64,000 nt of DNA from Oscillibacter sp. 1-3 (GCF_000403435.2 NZ_KE159712.1:62001-126000), one strand, 5' to 3'; positions 16,999-26,043 are shown, numbered from the stretch's first letter. Program-made: numbers and translations. Notes: generated by a model not told the origin, from the letters alone.

Positions 16999-18168
16999 AT
17001 GACAGGAATTGCGGCGCTGACGATTCTGCTTTGCATCTATGCAGCAGGCGAGCTGATCGCCCAAAAGACCAAGGCAATCTTCTCTCAAGTACTTGGAATT
17101 GCAGTGATTCTGCTGGCGGGTTTCTGGAGCGGCATCCTGCCGGAGACGCTGATTGAGGACGCCCAGATCAGCGGCTTTGGAAATCTGATCGCCGGAATTC
17201 TGGTGGTCTCGCTGGGCACCACAATCGACTTTCCGGAGATCAAACGGCAGTGGAAAGTGGTTGTGATCTCCCTTTGCTGTGTGATCGGTTCCGTGGCAGC
17301 CATAATTCTCATCGGCGGGCCGGTCATGGGCATGGAGATGGCGGTTTCAGGGGCGCCGATTTTTGCGGGCGGCAGCGCGGCCACGCTCATTATGACCACA
17401 ACCCTGCGGGAGAAGGGGCTGGAGCTGGCCGGAACCTTCTGCATTGTCCTTTATGTGACGCAGAAGTTTATCGGCGTGCCAATCGCTTCACTGCTGCTGC
17501 GGCGCACGGCCGTGCGCTTCCGGGAGGAGCCGGCTCTGGTGGCCCAATACAGCGAGCAGACTCAGGAGACTGCGGCAGGAAAAAAGCGGGGACTTCTGGA
17601 GCTGCCGCCCCTGTTTGCCCGGCCCTCCGTATACCTGGCGAAGCTGGGCATTGTGGCAGTTATCGCCAACTGCACAGCCAGGCTGACCAACGGCGCGGTT
17701 CACTATTTTGTGCTGTGTCTGATTATGGGCGCGTTGTTTTTCGCGCTGGGCTTTTTGGAAAAGGGCATTCTGTCCAAAACCCAGTCCAGCGGCCTGATTA
17801 CCTTCTTTGTGACGATTCTCATTTTCTCCAACCTGGCCAGTACAACTCCCCAGCAGGTGGTCAGCGTTCTGGTGCCCCTTCTGGCGGCGGCGCTGCTGGG
17901 TGTCGTCGGCACGGTGGTCGTGGGGTTCATCTGCGGCAAGCTGCTGAATATTCCCTTCGGCCTTGCGGTGTCCCTGGGGATCTCCTGCACCTTCGGATTC
18001 CCCACTACCATGCTGATTCCCCAGGAGGTCTCCGAGGCCATCGGCCGGGACGAGCGGGAAAAGGCCGCGATTTTGAACTACTTGCTGCCTAAAATGCTGA
18101 CAGCGGGCTTTGTCACCGTCACGATTGCCTCTGTACTGATTGCCGGTTTCGTAGTCAACATGCTGTAA
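16999..18168 (+). CDS. Polytopic membrane transporter, family not identified
   Basis: Encodes 389 residues, almost entirely hydrophobic, with about ten to eleven transmembrane helices and Gly-rich turns (GGSAATLIMTTTLREKG; LGISCTFGFPTTMLIPQEV) resembling the ion-coupled carrier fold of glutamate/citrate-type symporters. I do not recognise the family. The ATG at 16999 follows GAGAGGGCGG; an earlier ATG at 16966 has no site. Neighbouring peptidase and Gate proteins suggest uptake of a peptide or an amino-acid conjugate. Confidence 0.75.
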   Translation: MTGIAALTILLCIYAAGELIAQKTKAIFSQVLGIAVILLAGFWSGILPETLIEDAQISGFGNLIAGILVVSLGTTIDFPEIKRQWKVVVISLCCVIGSVAAIILIGGPVMGMEMAVSGAPIFAGGSAATLIMTTTLREKGLELAGTFCIVLYVTQKFIGVPIASLLLRRTAVRFREEPALVAQYSEQTQETAAGKKRGLLELPPLFARPSVYLAKLGIVAVIANCTARLTNGAVHYFVLCLIMGALFFALGFLEKGILSKTQSSGLITFFVTILIFSNLASTTPQQVVSVLVPLLAAALLGVVGTVVVGFICGKLLNIPFGLAVSLGISCTFGFPTTMLIPQEVSEAIGRDEREKAAILNYLLPKMLTAGFVTVTIASVLIAGFVVNML

Positions 18169-18175
18169 ATCAGTG

Positions 18176-18328
18176 CCTGTATTCGTAACCGGGAGATACG
18201 GGATTGGCGGGAACTTTTCCGGCAGACATGGAGATTTTCAATAGCCATACCGACGCACGGCAAGGAAAATCAACGAAGTATGAGGGAAAAACGCCAAGAC
18301 AGCGTTCAGCGGTTGTGAATACAGGTTC
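18176..18328. repeat. R2 repeat family, copy B
   Basis: Ends CCTGTATTC and GAATACAGGTTC; the interior on the reverse strand follows the 31.6-kb copy with many mismatches (the GAACGC-GTC and TACTTC-TT stretches). It fills the whole gap between the transporter and the peptidase gene. Confidence 0.65.
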
Positions 18329-18349
18329 TAAGAAATAAGGGAGGATACT

Positions 18350-19531
18350 ATGGAGCAGATTTATGGACAAATTCGCCAGTATATCGACGAACAGCGTCAG
18401 CCCATGCTCTCGCTGTGGGAAGAACTGGTGAACACGGAGAGCGGCACCGGCCAGATTGAAGGCGTAAACGCGGTCCGCGGAATTCTGCGGCGAGAGATGG
18501 AGCAGGCGGGCATTCAGACCCGGACCATCCCCATTGAGAATGCGGGGGATATGCTGATCGGCGAGTGGAACACAGGGAGCGGCAAGGCGCCTCTTCTGCT
18601 GATCGGCCACATGGACACGGTTTTTAAGGAGGGCGCAGCAAGGGCGAATCCTTTTCGCGTAGACGAGAACGGCATGGCCCACGGCCCCGGCGTTCTGGAT
18701 ATGAAGCCCGGCCTGATTATGGCGCTGTACGCGGTAAAGGCCCTGGCGGCGGTGGGCTGGAAGGAGCGTCCCATCAAATTCATCTTCGCCAGCGACGAGG
18801 AAAACCTCCATATGTTCTCCAACGCCAAGAAGGTCTTTGCGGAGGAGGCGGAGGGTGCCATGGCGGCCTTCAATTTTGAGACCGGCTATATGGACAACCG
18901 CTTTGTAGTGGGCCGCAACGGCGGCGGTCCGGTAATCATCAATATCCACGGCGTGGCGGCCCATTCGGGCATCGCGCCGGAAAAAGGGCGCTCGGCAGTA
19001 CTGGAAGCGGCCCACAAGATCGTGGAGATCGAGGCCCAGAACGACATTCCCCGGGGACGGCTCATCAACTGCGGCATCGTCAGTGGAGGCATCGGCGAGA
19101 ACACGATTCCGGACAGCTGCACCATCCGCATTGGCATCCGCTTCCCCAACATGGCGGTTGGGCAGGAGATCTTTGACATTCTGCGCAGAGCCACAGGCCA
19201 TAATACCGTGCCGGACACCACGGCCGAGCTGGACCTCAGCCGGGTCATGCAGTGCATGGATACCACAGACGGTGTGATGGCGCTGTTTGGTCACCTGAAA
19301 AAAACGGCGGCGGAATGCGGCTTCGGAGAAATCGACTGCTTCCGGGTGGGAGGCCTGTCGGACTCCGGCATTACAGTGGCCTGCGGTGTGCCGACGGTGT
19401 GCGGCATGGGCCCCCGGGGCGAGGGCAATCACACCCCCAACGAGTATGCCGACGTGGAATCATTCTATCAGCGCTGTATTCTGGCCGCCTGCGCGGCGTA
19501 CACGCTGCGGGACGATTTCGCAGAGGGATAA
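18350..19531 (+). CDS. M20-family metallopeptidase (carboxypeptidase G2-like)
   Basis: Encodes 393 residues. Zinc-site motifs are LLIGHMDTVF (His and Asp), GPGVLDMKPG (bridging Asp), FASDEEN (catalytic and ligand Glu) and a late His in GEGNHTPNEY. The dimerisation domain starts near residue 185 (VVGRNGGGPVIINIHGVAAH). Family members cleave N-acyl amino acids, folyl-glutamates or dipeptides. The start has GGGAGGA. It sits in an operon with the upstream carrier and two Gate proteins, analogous to the E. coli isoaspartyl peptidase/yjiG/yjiH set. Confidence 0.9.
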   Translation: MEQIYGQIRQYIDEQRQPMLSLWEELVNTESGTGQIEGVNAVRGILRREMEQAGIQTRTIPIENAGDMLIGEWNTGSGKAPLLLIGHMDTVFKEGAARANPFRVDENGMAHGPGVLDMKPGLIMALYAVKALAAVGWKERPIKFIFASDEENLHMFSNAKKVFAEEAEGAMAAFNFETGYMDNRFVVGRNGGGPVIINIHGVAAHSGIAPEKGRSAVLEAAHKIVEIEAQNDIPRGRLINCGIVSGGIGENTIPDSCTIRIGIRFPNMAVGQEIFDILRRATGHNTVPDTTAELDLSRVMQCMDTTDGVMALFGHLKKTAAECGFGEIDCFRVGGLSDSGITVACGVPTVCGMGPRGEGNHTPNEYADVESFYQRCILAACAAYTLRDDFAEG

Positions 19532-19551
19532 AAGAGAAGGAGGAACACACG

Positions 19552-20187
19552 ATGGAAAAAAACACAGAGCAAAAGGAGAAAATTGGTATCGGCGCATGGA
19601 TCGCCCTGATTTTCCTGATCCTGATCCTGTCGGGCGCGTTCCGCACGGCGGAGGGTCCCATCAAGGTGCTGGACTTCACCAATTTGTCCGGTTCCTTCGG
19701 CAGAATCGGCGACACCGGGGCGAACCTGATCGGCTCCGGCGGCACCGGCGCCAAGGACGGCTTCATGGCGGGCTTCAACTTGATTCCCCCGGTGATGTTC
19801 TTCTGCGGCCTGCTGGCGGTATTTGAGGAGCTGGGTGCCTTCAAGGCGTCGGACGTTCTGTTCCGCCCCCTGCTCCGCCCCCTGATGGGCATTCCCGGCA
19901 AGTGCGGCATCGCCTTCGTCTCCAGCTTCACCGGCTCGGATGTGGCGGCGGTCATGACCCGGGACTTGTACGACGCCGGCGACATTACAGACGATGAGCG
20001 GACCATCTTCACGGCCTATCAGTACGCCGGGTCCGCGTGCATCAACAACACGATCACCGGCGGCGCGCCGCTGGTGGCCATCTGCCCGGTGGCCCTTGGG
20101 CCCTGCATCGTAATCATGTTTGTCTGCAAGCTGGTGGGTGCGAATATTGTCCGCCTGGTGCTGAGACTCAAGAAAAACAAAGGGTGA
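19552..20187 (+). CDS. Gate-domain (nucleoside recognition) membrane protein, YjiH-like
   Basis: Encodes 211 residues and about five membrane helices with the Gate signature region (SSFTGSDVAAVMTRDLYDAGDI, QYAGSACINNTITGGAPL). The start is the ATG after AAGGAGG; the much longer open frame overlapping the peptidase has no ribosome site. It pairs with the next gene, as YjiH pairs with YjiG. Probably one half of a small-molecule transporter. Confidence 0.85.
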   Translation: MEKNTEQKEKIGIGAWIALIFLILILSGAFRTAEGPIKVLDFTNLSGSFGRIGDTGANLIGSGGTGAKDGFMAGFNLIPPVMFFCGLLAVFEELGAFKASDVLFRPLLRPLMGIPGKCGIAFVSSFTGSDVAAVMTRDLYDAGDITDDERTIFTAYQYAGSACINNTITGGAPLVAICPVALGPCIVIMFVCKLVGANIVRLVLRLKKNKG

Positions 20188-20201
20188 GGAGGAACGGAAC
20201 T

Positions 20202-20705
20202 ATGCGTGAACAGAAAACAGCCGCCGCTCCGGCGAAGCAGAAGGTCTCCATTGTGGACGTCTTTCTGAAAGGCTGCGCCAAGGGCTTCAAGGTTGGTATC
20301 GAGAACATCACCCCAGCCATGATCCTGGGCTATGTGCTGGTTTACATCCTGCGGGAGACCGGTTTGATGGATCTGCTGGGCATCGTCATGTCGCCGGTGA
20401 TGGGCCTGTTCGGCCTGCCTGGCGAGGCCTTTGCGGTGCTGATCTCCGCCTTCTTCGCCAAGGCCTCCGGCTGCGCCACCGCGGCCTCTATGTACGAATC
20501 CGGCGCCCTGACTCTGGGCCAGGCCTCTATGATGCTGCCCGCCTGTATTCTGATGGGTACGTTGATCGGCCACTATGCCCGCATTGTGCTGGTGACCGGC
20601 TCCAATAAAAAGTACCATCCGCTGATGATTCTCGTCTGCCTGTTCGACGCGGCGCTGAGCCTTGTGATTATGCGCGTTATCCTGGCGATGATGGGCGTAC
20701 AGTAA
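20202..20705 (+). CDS. Gate-domain membrane protein, YjiG-like
   Basis: Encodes 167 residues and about four helices with the complementary Gate motif FFAKASGCATAASMYESGAL and a His-bearing GTLIGHYARI. The ATG follows GAGGAGG. Spaced 14 bases after the YjiH-like gene. Likely partner subunit of the same carrier. Confidence 0.85.
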   Translation: MREQKTAAAPAKQKVSIVDVFLKGCAKGFKVGIENITPAMILGYVLVYILRETGLMDLLGIVMSPVMGLFGLPGEAFAVLISAFFAKASGCATAASMYESGALTLGQASMMLPACILMGTLIGHYARIVLVTGSNKKYHPLMILVCLFDAALSLVIMRVILAMMGVQ

Positions 20706-20720
20706 CAAAGGAGGCGGACC

Positions 20721-20933
20721 ATGAACTTATCGAGGCAACGCGGGCTGCAGCTGGAGGCGTTTGGAAGCATTTTGATCGTAACCGTCATGCTGGCGGACCG
20801 GTTCCTGTTCAGTATTCAGGACGGCTTCATTTTGACCTGCGCGGTGATTTCCGCCGTCGCGCTGACCGCCGGCATTCGGACGGTGAAGCGGGCTGACGGA
20901 GAGCATACGGAGGCTCAGCGGCTCATCGGATAG
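20721..20933 (+). CDS. Small membrane protein, unknown
   Basis: Encodes 70 residues with two predicted hydrophobic helices (about 12-29 and 36-51) and a charged tail. It has an excellent ribosome site (AAAGGAGG) and lies 15 bases after the YjiG-like gene, so it is probably a real operon member, perhaps an accessory subunit. No family recognised. Confidence 0.6.
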   Translation: MNLSRQRGLQLEAFGSILIVTVMLADRFLFSIQDGFILTCAVISAVALTAGIRTVKRADGEHTEAQRLIG

Positions 20934-20950
20934 CGTGTTTCACAATCTAT

Positions 20951-20962
20951 GAAGCTGTATTC
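20951..20962. repeat. R2 repeat family, solitary end
   Basis: The 12-base end GAAGCTGTATTC is present with no partner arm. The sequence switches directly into a peptidase gene fragment, so a deletion or recombination joined the repeat end to the fragment. Confidence 0.55.
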
Positions 20963-21124
20963 ATGGATGCGAATATTTTCAATGCCCAGGGCATCTCCTG
21001 TGTGGGCGTTGCCACCGGGTACTACAAAAATCACACCTAAAAAGAATATCTTGTTCTGAAAAATTTCTACCATGCGGGCGATCTGGCTGCGGCGATGATC
21101 GGGTGTTATGGAGAGCGGGACTAG
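20963..21124 (+). pseudogene. 3' remnant of an M20/PepT-like peptidase gene
   Basis: In one frame it reads DANIFNAQGISCVGVATG-YYKNHT, stop, then KEYLVLKNFYHAGDLAAAM and IGCYGERD. This matches the C-terminal segment of PepT-type tripeptidases (DAN-FNA-G-P-V-LG...HT-EEY). One internal TAA, no upstream gene body and no ribosome site show it is dead. Its final TAG is formed by the first bases of the adjacent R1 repeat. It is bounded on both sides by repeat ends. Confidence 0.7.
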
Positions 21125-21283
21125 GCCGTATTTGAAACATGGCAGAACGCCCGGCGTACCTTTTTCCGCTGCGGCGCGTTAAAAATTCTTGAAATACACA
21201 ACAGAGTATTCCTGCGAATTTTGCCTTGCCCGGCAAAAGTTTTCTCACCGCCGGGCATTCCGCCATTTATCAAACAAGGCCTA
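21122..21283. repeat. R1 repeat family, copy a (MITE-like)
   Basis: 162 bases bounded by TAGGCC and GGCCTA with subterminal TTTGAAA / TTATCAAACAAGG arms. Related copies occur near 24.2, 34.8, 59.4 and 63.3 kb. No coding capacity. TA at both ends fits the TA target duplication of IS630/Tc1-type elements. Confidence 0.75.
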
Positions 21284-21452
21284 AAGAACATATCAATTGA
21301 CGCACGGCATTCGATCAAAAGCCGGCAGCAGCCGGAATCCCAAAATTCTTTTGAGAGATGCTGTCCGCCAGCCGTCACAGCCGGCGTTCCGGCGGCGGCG
21401 ACCGGAGTATCCTATAAAAACGGCGAAAGCCATATTTATGGAGGCAAGCAAC

Positions 21453-23108
21453 ATGGACAACAAGAAACTGGAAAACTATCCCCTGAACGTTCCCGCCCCT
21501 CACCACTTCACCTTTGCGGTCCGGGACGTGCCCCATGTCACCATCGAGCAGCGCGAGCGCGCCCTGAACGCCACCCACTGGAATGAGTTCGCCTTCCCTG
21601 CCGGGATGCTGACTGTCGACATGCTGTCCGACTCCGGCACCACTGCCATGACCAATCAGCAGTGGGCGTCCATGTTCCTGGGCGACGAGGCCTACGGCCG
21701 CAACACCGGCTACTATGTCCTTCTCGACGCCTTCCGCGACATCTTCGAGCGCGGCGGAGAAAAGAACTGGAAAAAGGCCATCGATCTGGTGCGCACCGAC
21801 TGCCGCGACGTGGACAAGATGATGGATGAGCTGTATCTGTGCGAGTATGAGGGCGGTCTTTTTAACGGCGGCGCCGCCCAGATGGAGCGCCCCAACACCT
21901 TCATCATCCAGCAGGGCCGGGCCGCCGAGTCTGTGCTGATGGAGATCGTGAAGAAGATCCTGGCCCAGCGTCATCCCGGCAAGGTTTTCACCATCCCCTC
22001 CAACGGCCACTTCGACACCACCGAGGGCAACATCAAGCAGATGGGCTCCATCCCCCGCAATCTGTACAACAAGGAGCTCCTCTGGGAGGTTCCCGAGGGC
22101 GGCAAGTACGAGAAGAATCCCTTCAAGGGCAACATGGACATCGAGAAGCTGGAGCAGCTGATCCAGGGCGTGGGGCCTGAGAATGTTCCCCTGATCTTCA
22201 CCTGCATCACCAACAACCCCATCTGCGGCCAGCCTGTCTCCATGGCGAACCTGAAAGAGATCAACCGCGTGGCCCATAAGTACGACATTCCTCTGGTGTT
22301 CGACACTGCCCGCTGGGCCGAGAACGCCTACTTCATCAAGAGGAACGAGTCCGGCTATGAGGATAAGTCCATCGCTGAGATCACCACCGAGATGTTCTCC
22401 TACTGCGACGCCTTCACCATGTCCGCCAAAAAGGACGGCCACGCCAACATGGGCGGTATGCTGGCCTTCCGTGACCGCGGCCTGTTCTGGAAGAAGTTCT
22501 CCGACTTCAACGAGGACGGCACCGTCAAGACCGATGTGGGCGTGCTGCTGAAAGTCAAGCAGATCTCCTGCTACGGCAACGACTCCTACGGCGGCATGAG
22601 CGGCCGCGACATCATGGCACTGGCCGTGGGTCTCTACGAAAGCTGCGACTTCAACTACATGGATGAGCGCGTGAAGCAGTGCGAATACCTGGCCCAGGGC
22701 TTCTACAAGGCCGGCGTGCCTGTGGTTCTGCCCGCCGGCGGCCACGGCGTATACATCGATGTGGACCGTTTCTTTGACAACAAGCGCGGCCATGAGACCT
22801 TCTGCGGCACCGGCCTCTCCCTGGAGCTGATCCGCCGGTACGGCATCCGCGTCTCCGAGCTGGGCGATTTCTCCATGGAGTATGACCTAAAAACCCCCGA
22901 GCAGCAGGCGGAGCTAGCCAATGTGGTCCGGTTCGCCATCAACCGCAGCCAGCTGACCCAGGAGCACCTGGACTACGTCATCGCCGCGGTTGCCCAGCTG
23001 TACAAGGACCGTGAGAGCATCCCCAACATGCGCATCACCTGGGGCCACAAGCTGCCCATGCGCCACTTCCACGCGTTCCTGGAGCCCTATCCCAACGAGG
23101 AAAAATAA
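21453..23108 (+). CDS. tnaA: Beta-eliminating lyase, tryptophanase type
   Basis: Encodes 551 residues, about 80 longer than E. coli TnaA. The PLP region is CDAFTMSAKKDGHANMGGML, with Lys327 the predicted Schiff base. Other shared segments are FAFPAGMLTVDMLSDSGTTA, QGRAAESVLM, PSNGHFDTT and LVFDTARWAENAYFIK. The SAKKD form favours tryptophanase over tyrosine phenol-lyase (SGKKD), but the following GHANMGG is intermediate, so substrate is not certain. Products would be indole (or phenol), pyruvate and ammonia. The ATG follows GGAGGCAAG. No Trp-rich leader peptide was seen upstream. Confidence 0.88.
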   Translation: MDNKKLENYPLNVPAPHHFTFAVRDVPHVTIEQRERALNATHWNEFAFPAGMLTVDMLSDSGTTAMTNQQWASMFLGDEAYGRNTGYYVLLDAFRDIFERGGEKNWKKAIDLVRTDCRDVDKMMDELYLCEYEGGLFNGGAAQMERPNTFIIQQGRAAESVLMEIVKKILAQRHPGKVFTIPSNGHFDTTEGNIKQMGSIPRNLYNKELLWEVPEGGKYEKNPFKGNMDIEKLEQLIQGVGPENVPLIFTCITNNPICGQPVSMANLKEINRVAHKYDIPLVFDTARWAENAYFIKRNESGYEDKSIAEITTEMFSYCDAFTMSAKKDGHANMGGMLAFRDRGLFWKKFSDFNEDGTVKTDVGVLLKVKQISCYGNDSYGGMSGRDIMALAVGLYESCDFNYMDERVKQCEYLAQGFYKAGVPVVLPAGGHGVYIDVDRFFDNKRGHETFCGTGLSLELIRRYGIRVSELGDFSMEYDLKTPEQQAELANVVRFAINRSQLTQEHLDYVIAAVAQLYKDRESIPNMRITWGHKLPMRHFHAFLEPYPNEEK

Positions 23109-23165
23109 TTCCACAACGCAAGGTGACTGCCCGGCGCAAAAGGCGCAGGACAACCATCATCAGAC

Positions 23166-23195
23166 AAAGACAGCGCCCTGAAGGGCGCTGTCTTT
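23166..23195 (+). terminator. Terminator of the lyase gene
   Basis: 13-bp perfect stem (AAAGACAGCGCCC and complement) with TGAA loop, 57 bases after the stop; the stem ends in TCTTT. Confidence 0.85.
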
Positions 23196-23348
23196 GCGGT
23201 TATTATTGGAGCCCTGGACCGTAAAGTAAATGTAGTGTTTTTACCGCTTGCTCAATTCCATATAGGCCGCAAGCAATAAAAATCTCTCTTGTGTCAGTCC
23301 ATTTTCCTCTTTATACATTTCAGTCTGAAAGCTTTCTTACAATAAAGC

Positions 23349-23398
23349 GAGGGCAGAACTGTGAACAGTCCCATCAACCGCGCAATACTCCTGCCCTC
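23349..23398 (-). terminator. Terminator-like hairpin after eda
   Basis: The arms GAGGGCAG and CTGCCCTC enclose a smaller inner hairpin (ACTGTGAACAGT), and on the minus strand are followed by GCTTTATTGT. Together with the 23166-23195 terminator it separates two convergent genes; the rest of the 300-base gap shows nothing else. Confidence 0.55.
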
Positions 23399-23409
23399 AT
23401 TCAATTATA

Positions 23410-24039
23410 TCAGCGGTCGGAAATCAAACTGCGTACTTCCCGGCATAATGCAGTAATTCTATTAAAATTACCCGCAGCAATGTCGTCTTTACTGCAAAGC
23501 CAGCTGCCGCCCACCGCATGGATAAACGGAACGGACAGGTATTCAGCCACGTTTTCCCCATTCACCCCTCCGGTGGGAATAAACCTGACATCGCCAAACG
23601 GCCCGGACAGCGCCTTCATCGCCTTTAATCCGCCGTACACATCGGCAGGAAAGAATTTAACTACATTCAGCCCCAGTTTTTTGGCAGCCATAATTTCAGA
23701 GGGAGAGACACAGCCGGGAATCACAGCCATCCCTCTCTCCCTGCACCAGGCTGCCATCTCATCATCAAAACCGGGAGAGACAATGAATTTTGCCCCTTGC
23801 TCCGCTGCCTGCCGGCACTGGTCCAGATTCAAAACAGTACCTGCTCCCACCAGCATAACGGGGCAGCTCTCTGCCACGGCGCGAATTGCGTCCGGAGCTG
23901 CAGCGGTCCGAAACGTAATCTCCATCACATCCACGCCGCCGTCCAGAAGGGCCTTGGCAGCGGGAACGGCGTCTTTTGCATTTTCCAAAACGACCACGGG
24001 GATTACCCCGGCACGGTGTAAACGTTCCATAATGTTCAT
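23410..24039 (-). CDS. eda: 2-dehydro-3-deoxyphosphogluconate (KDPG/KHG) aldolase
   Basis: Encodes 209 residues of the class I aldolase family. The Schiff-base Lys lies in NVVKFFPADVYGG, the catalytic Glu in VMEITFRTAAA, and GAGTVLNLDQC, VIPGCVSPSEI and RFIPTGGVNGENV complete the TIM-barrel signatures. It cleaves KDPG to pyruvate and glyceraldehyde 3-phosphate. Two repeat copies separate it from gnd. It is not the sister of the 27-kb aldolase by recent duplication, as the two differ widely. Confidence 0.93.
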   Translation of the reverse strand: MNIMERLHRAGVIPVVVLENAKDAVPAAKALLDGGVDVMEITFRTAAAPDAIRAVAESCPVMLVGAGTVLNLDQCRQAAEQGAKFIVSPGFDDEMAAWCRERGMAVIPGCVSPSEIMAAKKLGLNVVKFFPADVYGGLKAMKALSGPFGDVRFIPTGGVNGENVAEYLSVPFIHAVGGSWLCSKDDIAAGNFNRITALCREVRSLISDR

Positions 24040-24061
24040 GCGATTTACGTCCTCTGTTCAT

Positions 24062-24204
24062 CTAGATTTTGTCCGAAATTGGAGAAGAAAAAATTGGGGG
24101 CCGTGCAATCATCCGCAGAAAGCCCGGCAGGCTGCTAAAATGGATTGCATCGCACAACGGAAAATCCGCCGTTTTGTTTTTTGGATAATTTCAAGCAAGG
24201 CCTA
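24062..24204. repeat. R1-like repeat, decayed copy abutting copy b
   Basis: Its right end (TTTCAAGCAAGGCCTA) shares the TA with the left end of the next copy. The left end (TAGATTTTGTCCGAAATT) only loosely follows the family consensus. It covers most of the leader region of eda. The inner sequence contains an imperfect GTGCAATC / GATTGCA dyad. Confidence 0.4.
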
Positions 24205-24366
24205 GGCCCTGTTTGAAAAAAGTCAAAACGCCCAAACGGTGGATCTTTATCCGCCGCTCTGCGTTAAATTTTCTTGCCGGGCGTCAGTCCGCCTGCAAAA
24301 ATTTGCCTTGATTGGCGAAAATATCTCTCGCCGTTGGGCTTTCCGCCATTTTTCAAACAAGGCCTA
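24203..24366. repeat. R1 repeat family, copy b
   Basis: 164 bases, TAGGCCCTGTTTGAAAAA at the left and TTTTTCAAACAAGGCCTA at the right, an almost perfect terminal inverted repeat. The right end overlaps the last codon of gnd: the TAG stop is made by the repeat's own terminus. Confidence 0.85.
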
Positions 24367-25815
24367 AACATTGTAGGTCGTAGCAGCGGTACTTCCTCCA
24401 TGACCGGTCCAGTTGGTGTGGAAAAATTCTCCCCGGGGCCGGTCTACCCGCTCGTAAGTATGGGCGCCGAAGTAGTCTCTTTGCGCCTGCAGCAGATTGG
24501 CCGGCAGCCGCGAGGTGGTATAGCCGTCAAAATAACTCAATGCCGAGGATATGGCTGGGACGGGAATCCCGTTCTGCACAGCAGTAGCTACTACCTGACG
24601 CCAGGACGGCACCAGGTCTGTAATTGTCTTTTGAAAATAGGGGTCCAGAAGAAGATTGTTCAACGAGGGATTTCTATCGTAGGCCTCTTTGATCTTGTCC
24701 AAAAATATCGAGCGGATAATACAGCCCCCGCGCCACATCAGGGCGACGCCGCCGTAATTCAGGTTCCAGCTATAATACCGCGCCGCTGCACGCATAAGGC
24801 TGTATCCCTGGGCATAAGAGATAATTTTGGACGCGTAGAGCGTCTGGCGGATCGCCTCCACAAAAGCCTCACGGTCGCCTGTCCAGGCTGGAGGCTGATG
24901 GGGAAAAGCGGCGGCGGCCTGAACCCGCTCCTCCTTCATAAAAGAGAGGCAGCGGGCAAATACTGCCTCGCCGATCAGCGTGAGAGGCGTTCCCTCATCC
25001 AGCGCGGCGATGCCGGTCCATTTGCCAGTTCCCTTTTGCCCGGCTACATCCAAGATCTTGTCGATAACATAGCCGCCGGTGTCATCCCGGCAGGCGAAAA
25101 TATCACGCGTGATCTCAATCAGGTAGGAGTTGAGCTCCGTCTCATTCCAATGCCGAAATATCTGATAGAGCTGGTCATTGGTAAGTCCCAACAGCGCCTG
25201 CATCAGATGGTAGGCCTCGCAGATCAGCTGCATATCGCCGTACTCAATACCGTTATGTACCATCTTCACAAAATGGCCGGCGCCGTTCTCTCCCACCCAA
25301 TCACAACAGGGAGTTCCATCCTCCACCTTGGCGCAGATACGCTGAAAAACAGGCTTCACAGATTCCCAGGCTTCCGGGGAGCCTCCGGGCATCAGGCTGG
25401 GACCCTTCAGCGCGCCCTCCTCGCCGCCGGAAACTCCGGTGCCAATGTAGAGCTTTCCCTTAGATTCCACATAGGCAGTTCTGCGAATCGTATCCTGAAA
25501 ATGGGAATTGCCTCCGTCAATAATGATGTCGCCGTCCTCCAGCAGGGGCAGCAGCCGGTCAATCATATCGTCAACAGCCTGTCCGGCCTTAATCATCAAA
25601 AAAATTTTCCGGGGATACGAAAGACAGGCGGTCAGCTCCTCCAACGAGTGACAGCCAATGATCCTCTTTCCACTCCCGCGCCCCTGTATGAAAGCATCAA
25701 CCTTTTCCGAGGTTCGGTTGCAGACCGCCACGGTAAAACCATGGGATTCCATGTTCATGACCAGGTTTTCCCCCATCACAGCCAATCCAATCAAACCGAT
25801 ATCAGCTTTTTCCAT
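24364..25815 (-). CDS. gnd: 6-phosphogluconate dehydrogenase, decarboxylating
   Basis: Encodes 483 residues. The NADP-binding loop is IGLIGLAVMGENLVMNM; the substrate and catalytic segments are DGGNSHFQDT, GTGVSGGEEGALKGPSLMPGG, GHFVKMVHNGIEYGDMQLI (catalytic Lys) and the C-terminal RAQRDYFGAHTYER equivalent. The start with GGAGGAG eight bases upstream is used; the longer frame is not supported. Oxidises 6-phosphogluconate to ribulose 5-phosphate. Together with eda it points to sugar-acid catabolism. Its stop codon is donated by R1 copy b, so the last residues may be altered. Confidence 0.95.
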   Translation of the reverse strand: MEKADIGLIGLAVMGENLVMNMESHGFTVAVCNRTSEKVDAFIQGRGSGKRIIGCHSLEELTACLSYPRKIFLMIKAGQAVDDMIDRLLPLLEDGDIIIDGGNSHFQDTIRRTAYVESKGKLYIGTGVSGGEEGALKGPSLMPGGSPEAWESVKPVFQRICAKVEDGTPCCDWVGENGAGHFVKMVHNGIEYGDMQLICEAYHLMQALLGLTNDQLYQIFRHWNETELNSYLIEITRDIFACRDDTGGYVIDKILDVAGQKGTGKWTGIAALDEGTPLTLIGEAVFARCLSFMKEERVQAAAAFPHQPPAWTGDREAFVEAIRQTLYASKIISYAQGYSLMRAAARYYSWNLNYGGVALMWRGGCIIRSIFLDKIKEAYDRNPSLNNLLLDPYFQKTITDLVPSWRQVVATAVQNGIPVPAISSALSYFDGYTTSRLPANLLQAQRDYFGAHTYERVDRPRGEFFHTNWTGHGGSTAATTYNV

Positions 25816-26043
25816 ATGCGGCACTCCTCCATTCTTGTGATGATATTGTCTCTTTTTCCAAGATATATAAGCCAAAGTTTTCAAAATATATATAATATGG
25901 CCACAAAAGGTCTATTATTCCGAATAAATATCCGCTATGATTTTACAAAGGGAACAATCCCAAAAGAAGATTGACAAGGAGGCAGCGATGATGACTGTGA
26001 CAAGGGCAATTGACAGGCGAACGCCGTTTCAGCGCGCCGACGC

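Noticed and set aside
24274..25974. 566-codon plus-strand frame opposite gnd
   Set aside because: Begins inside an R1 repeat and runs antisense to a certain enzyme gene; no domain.
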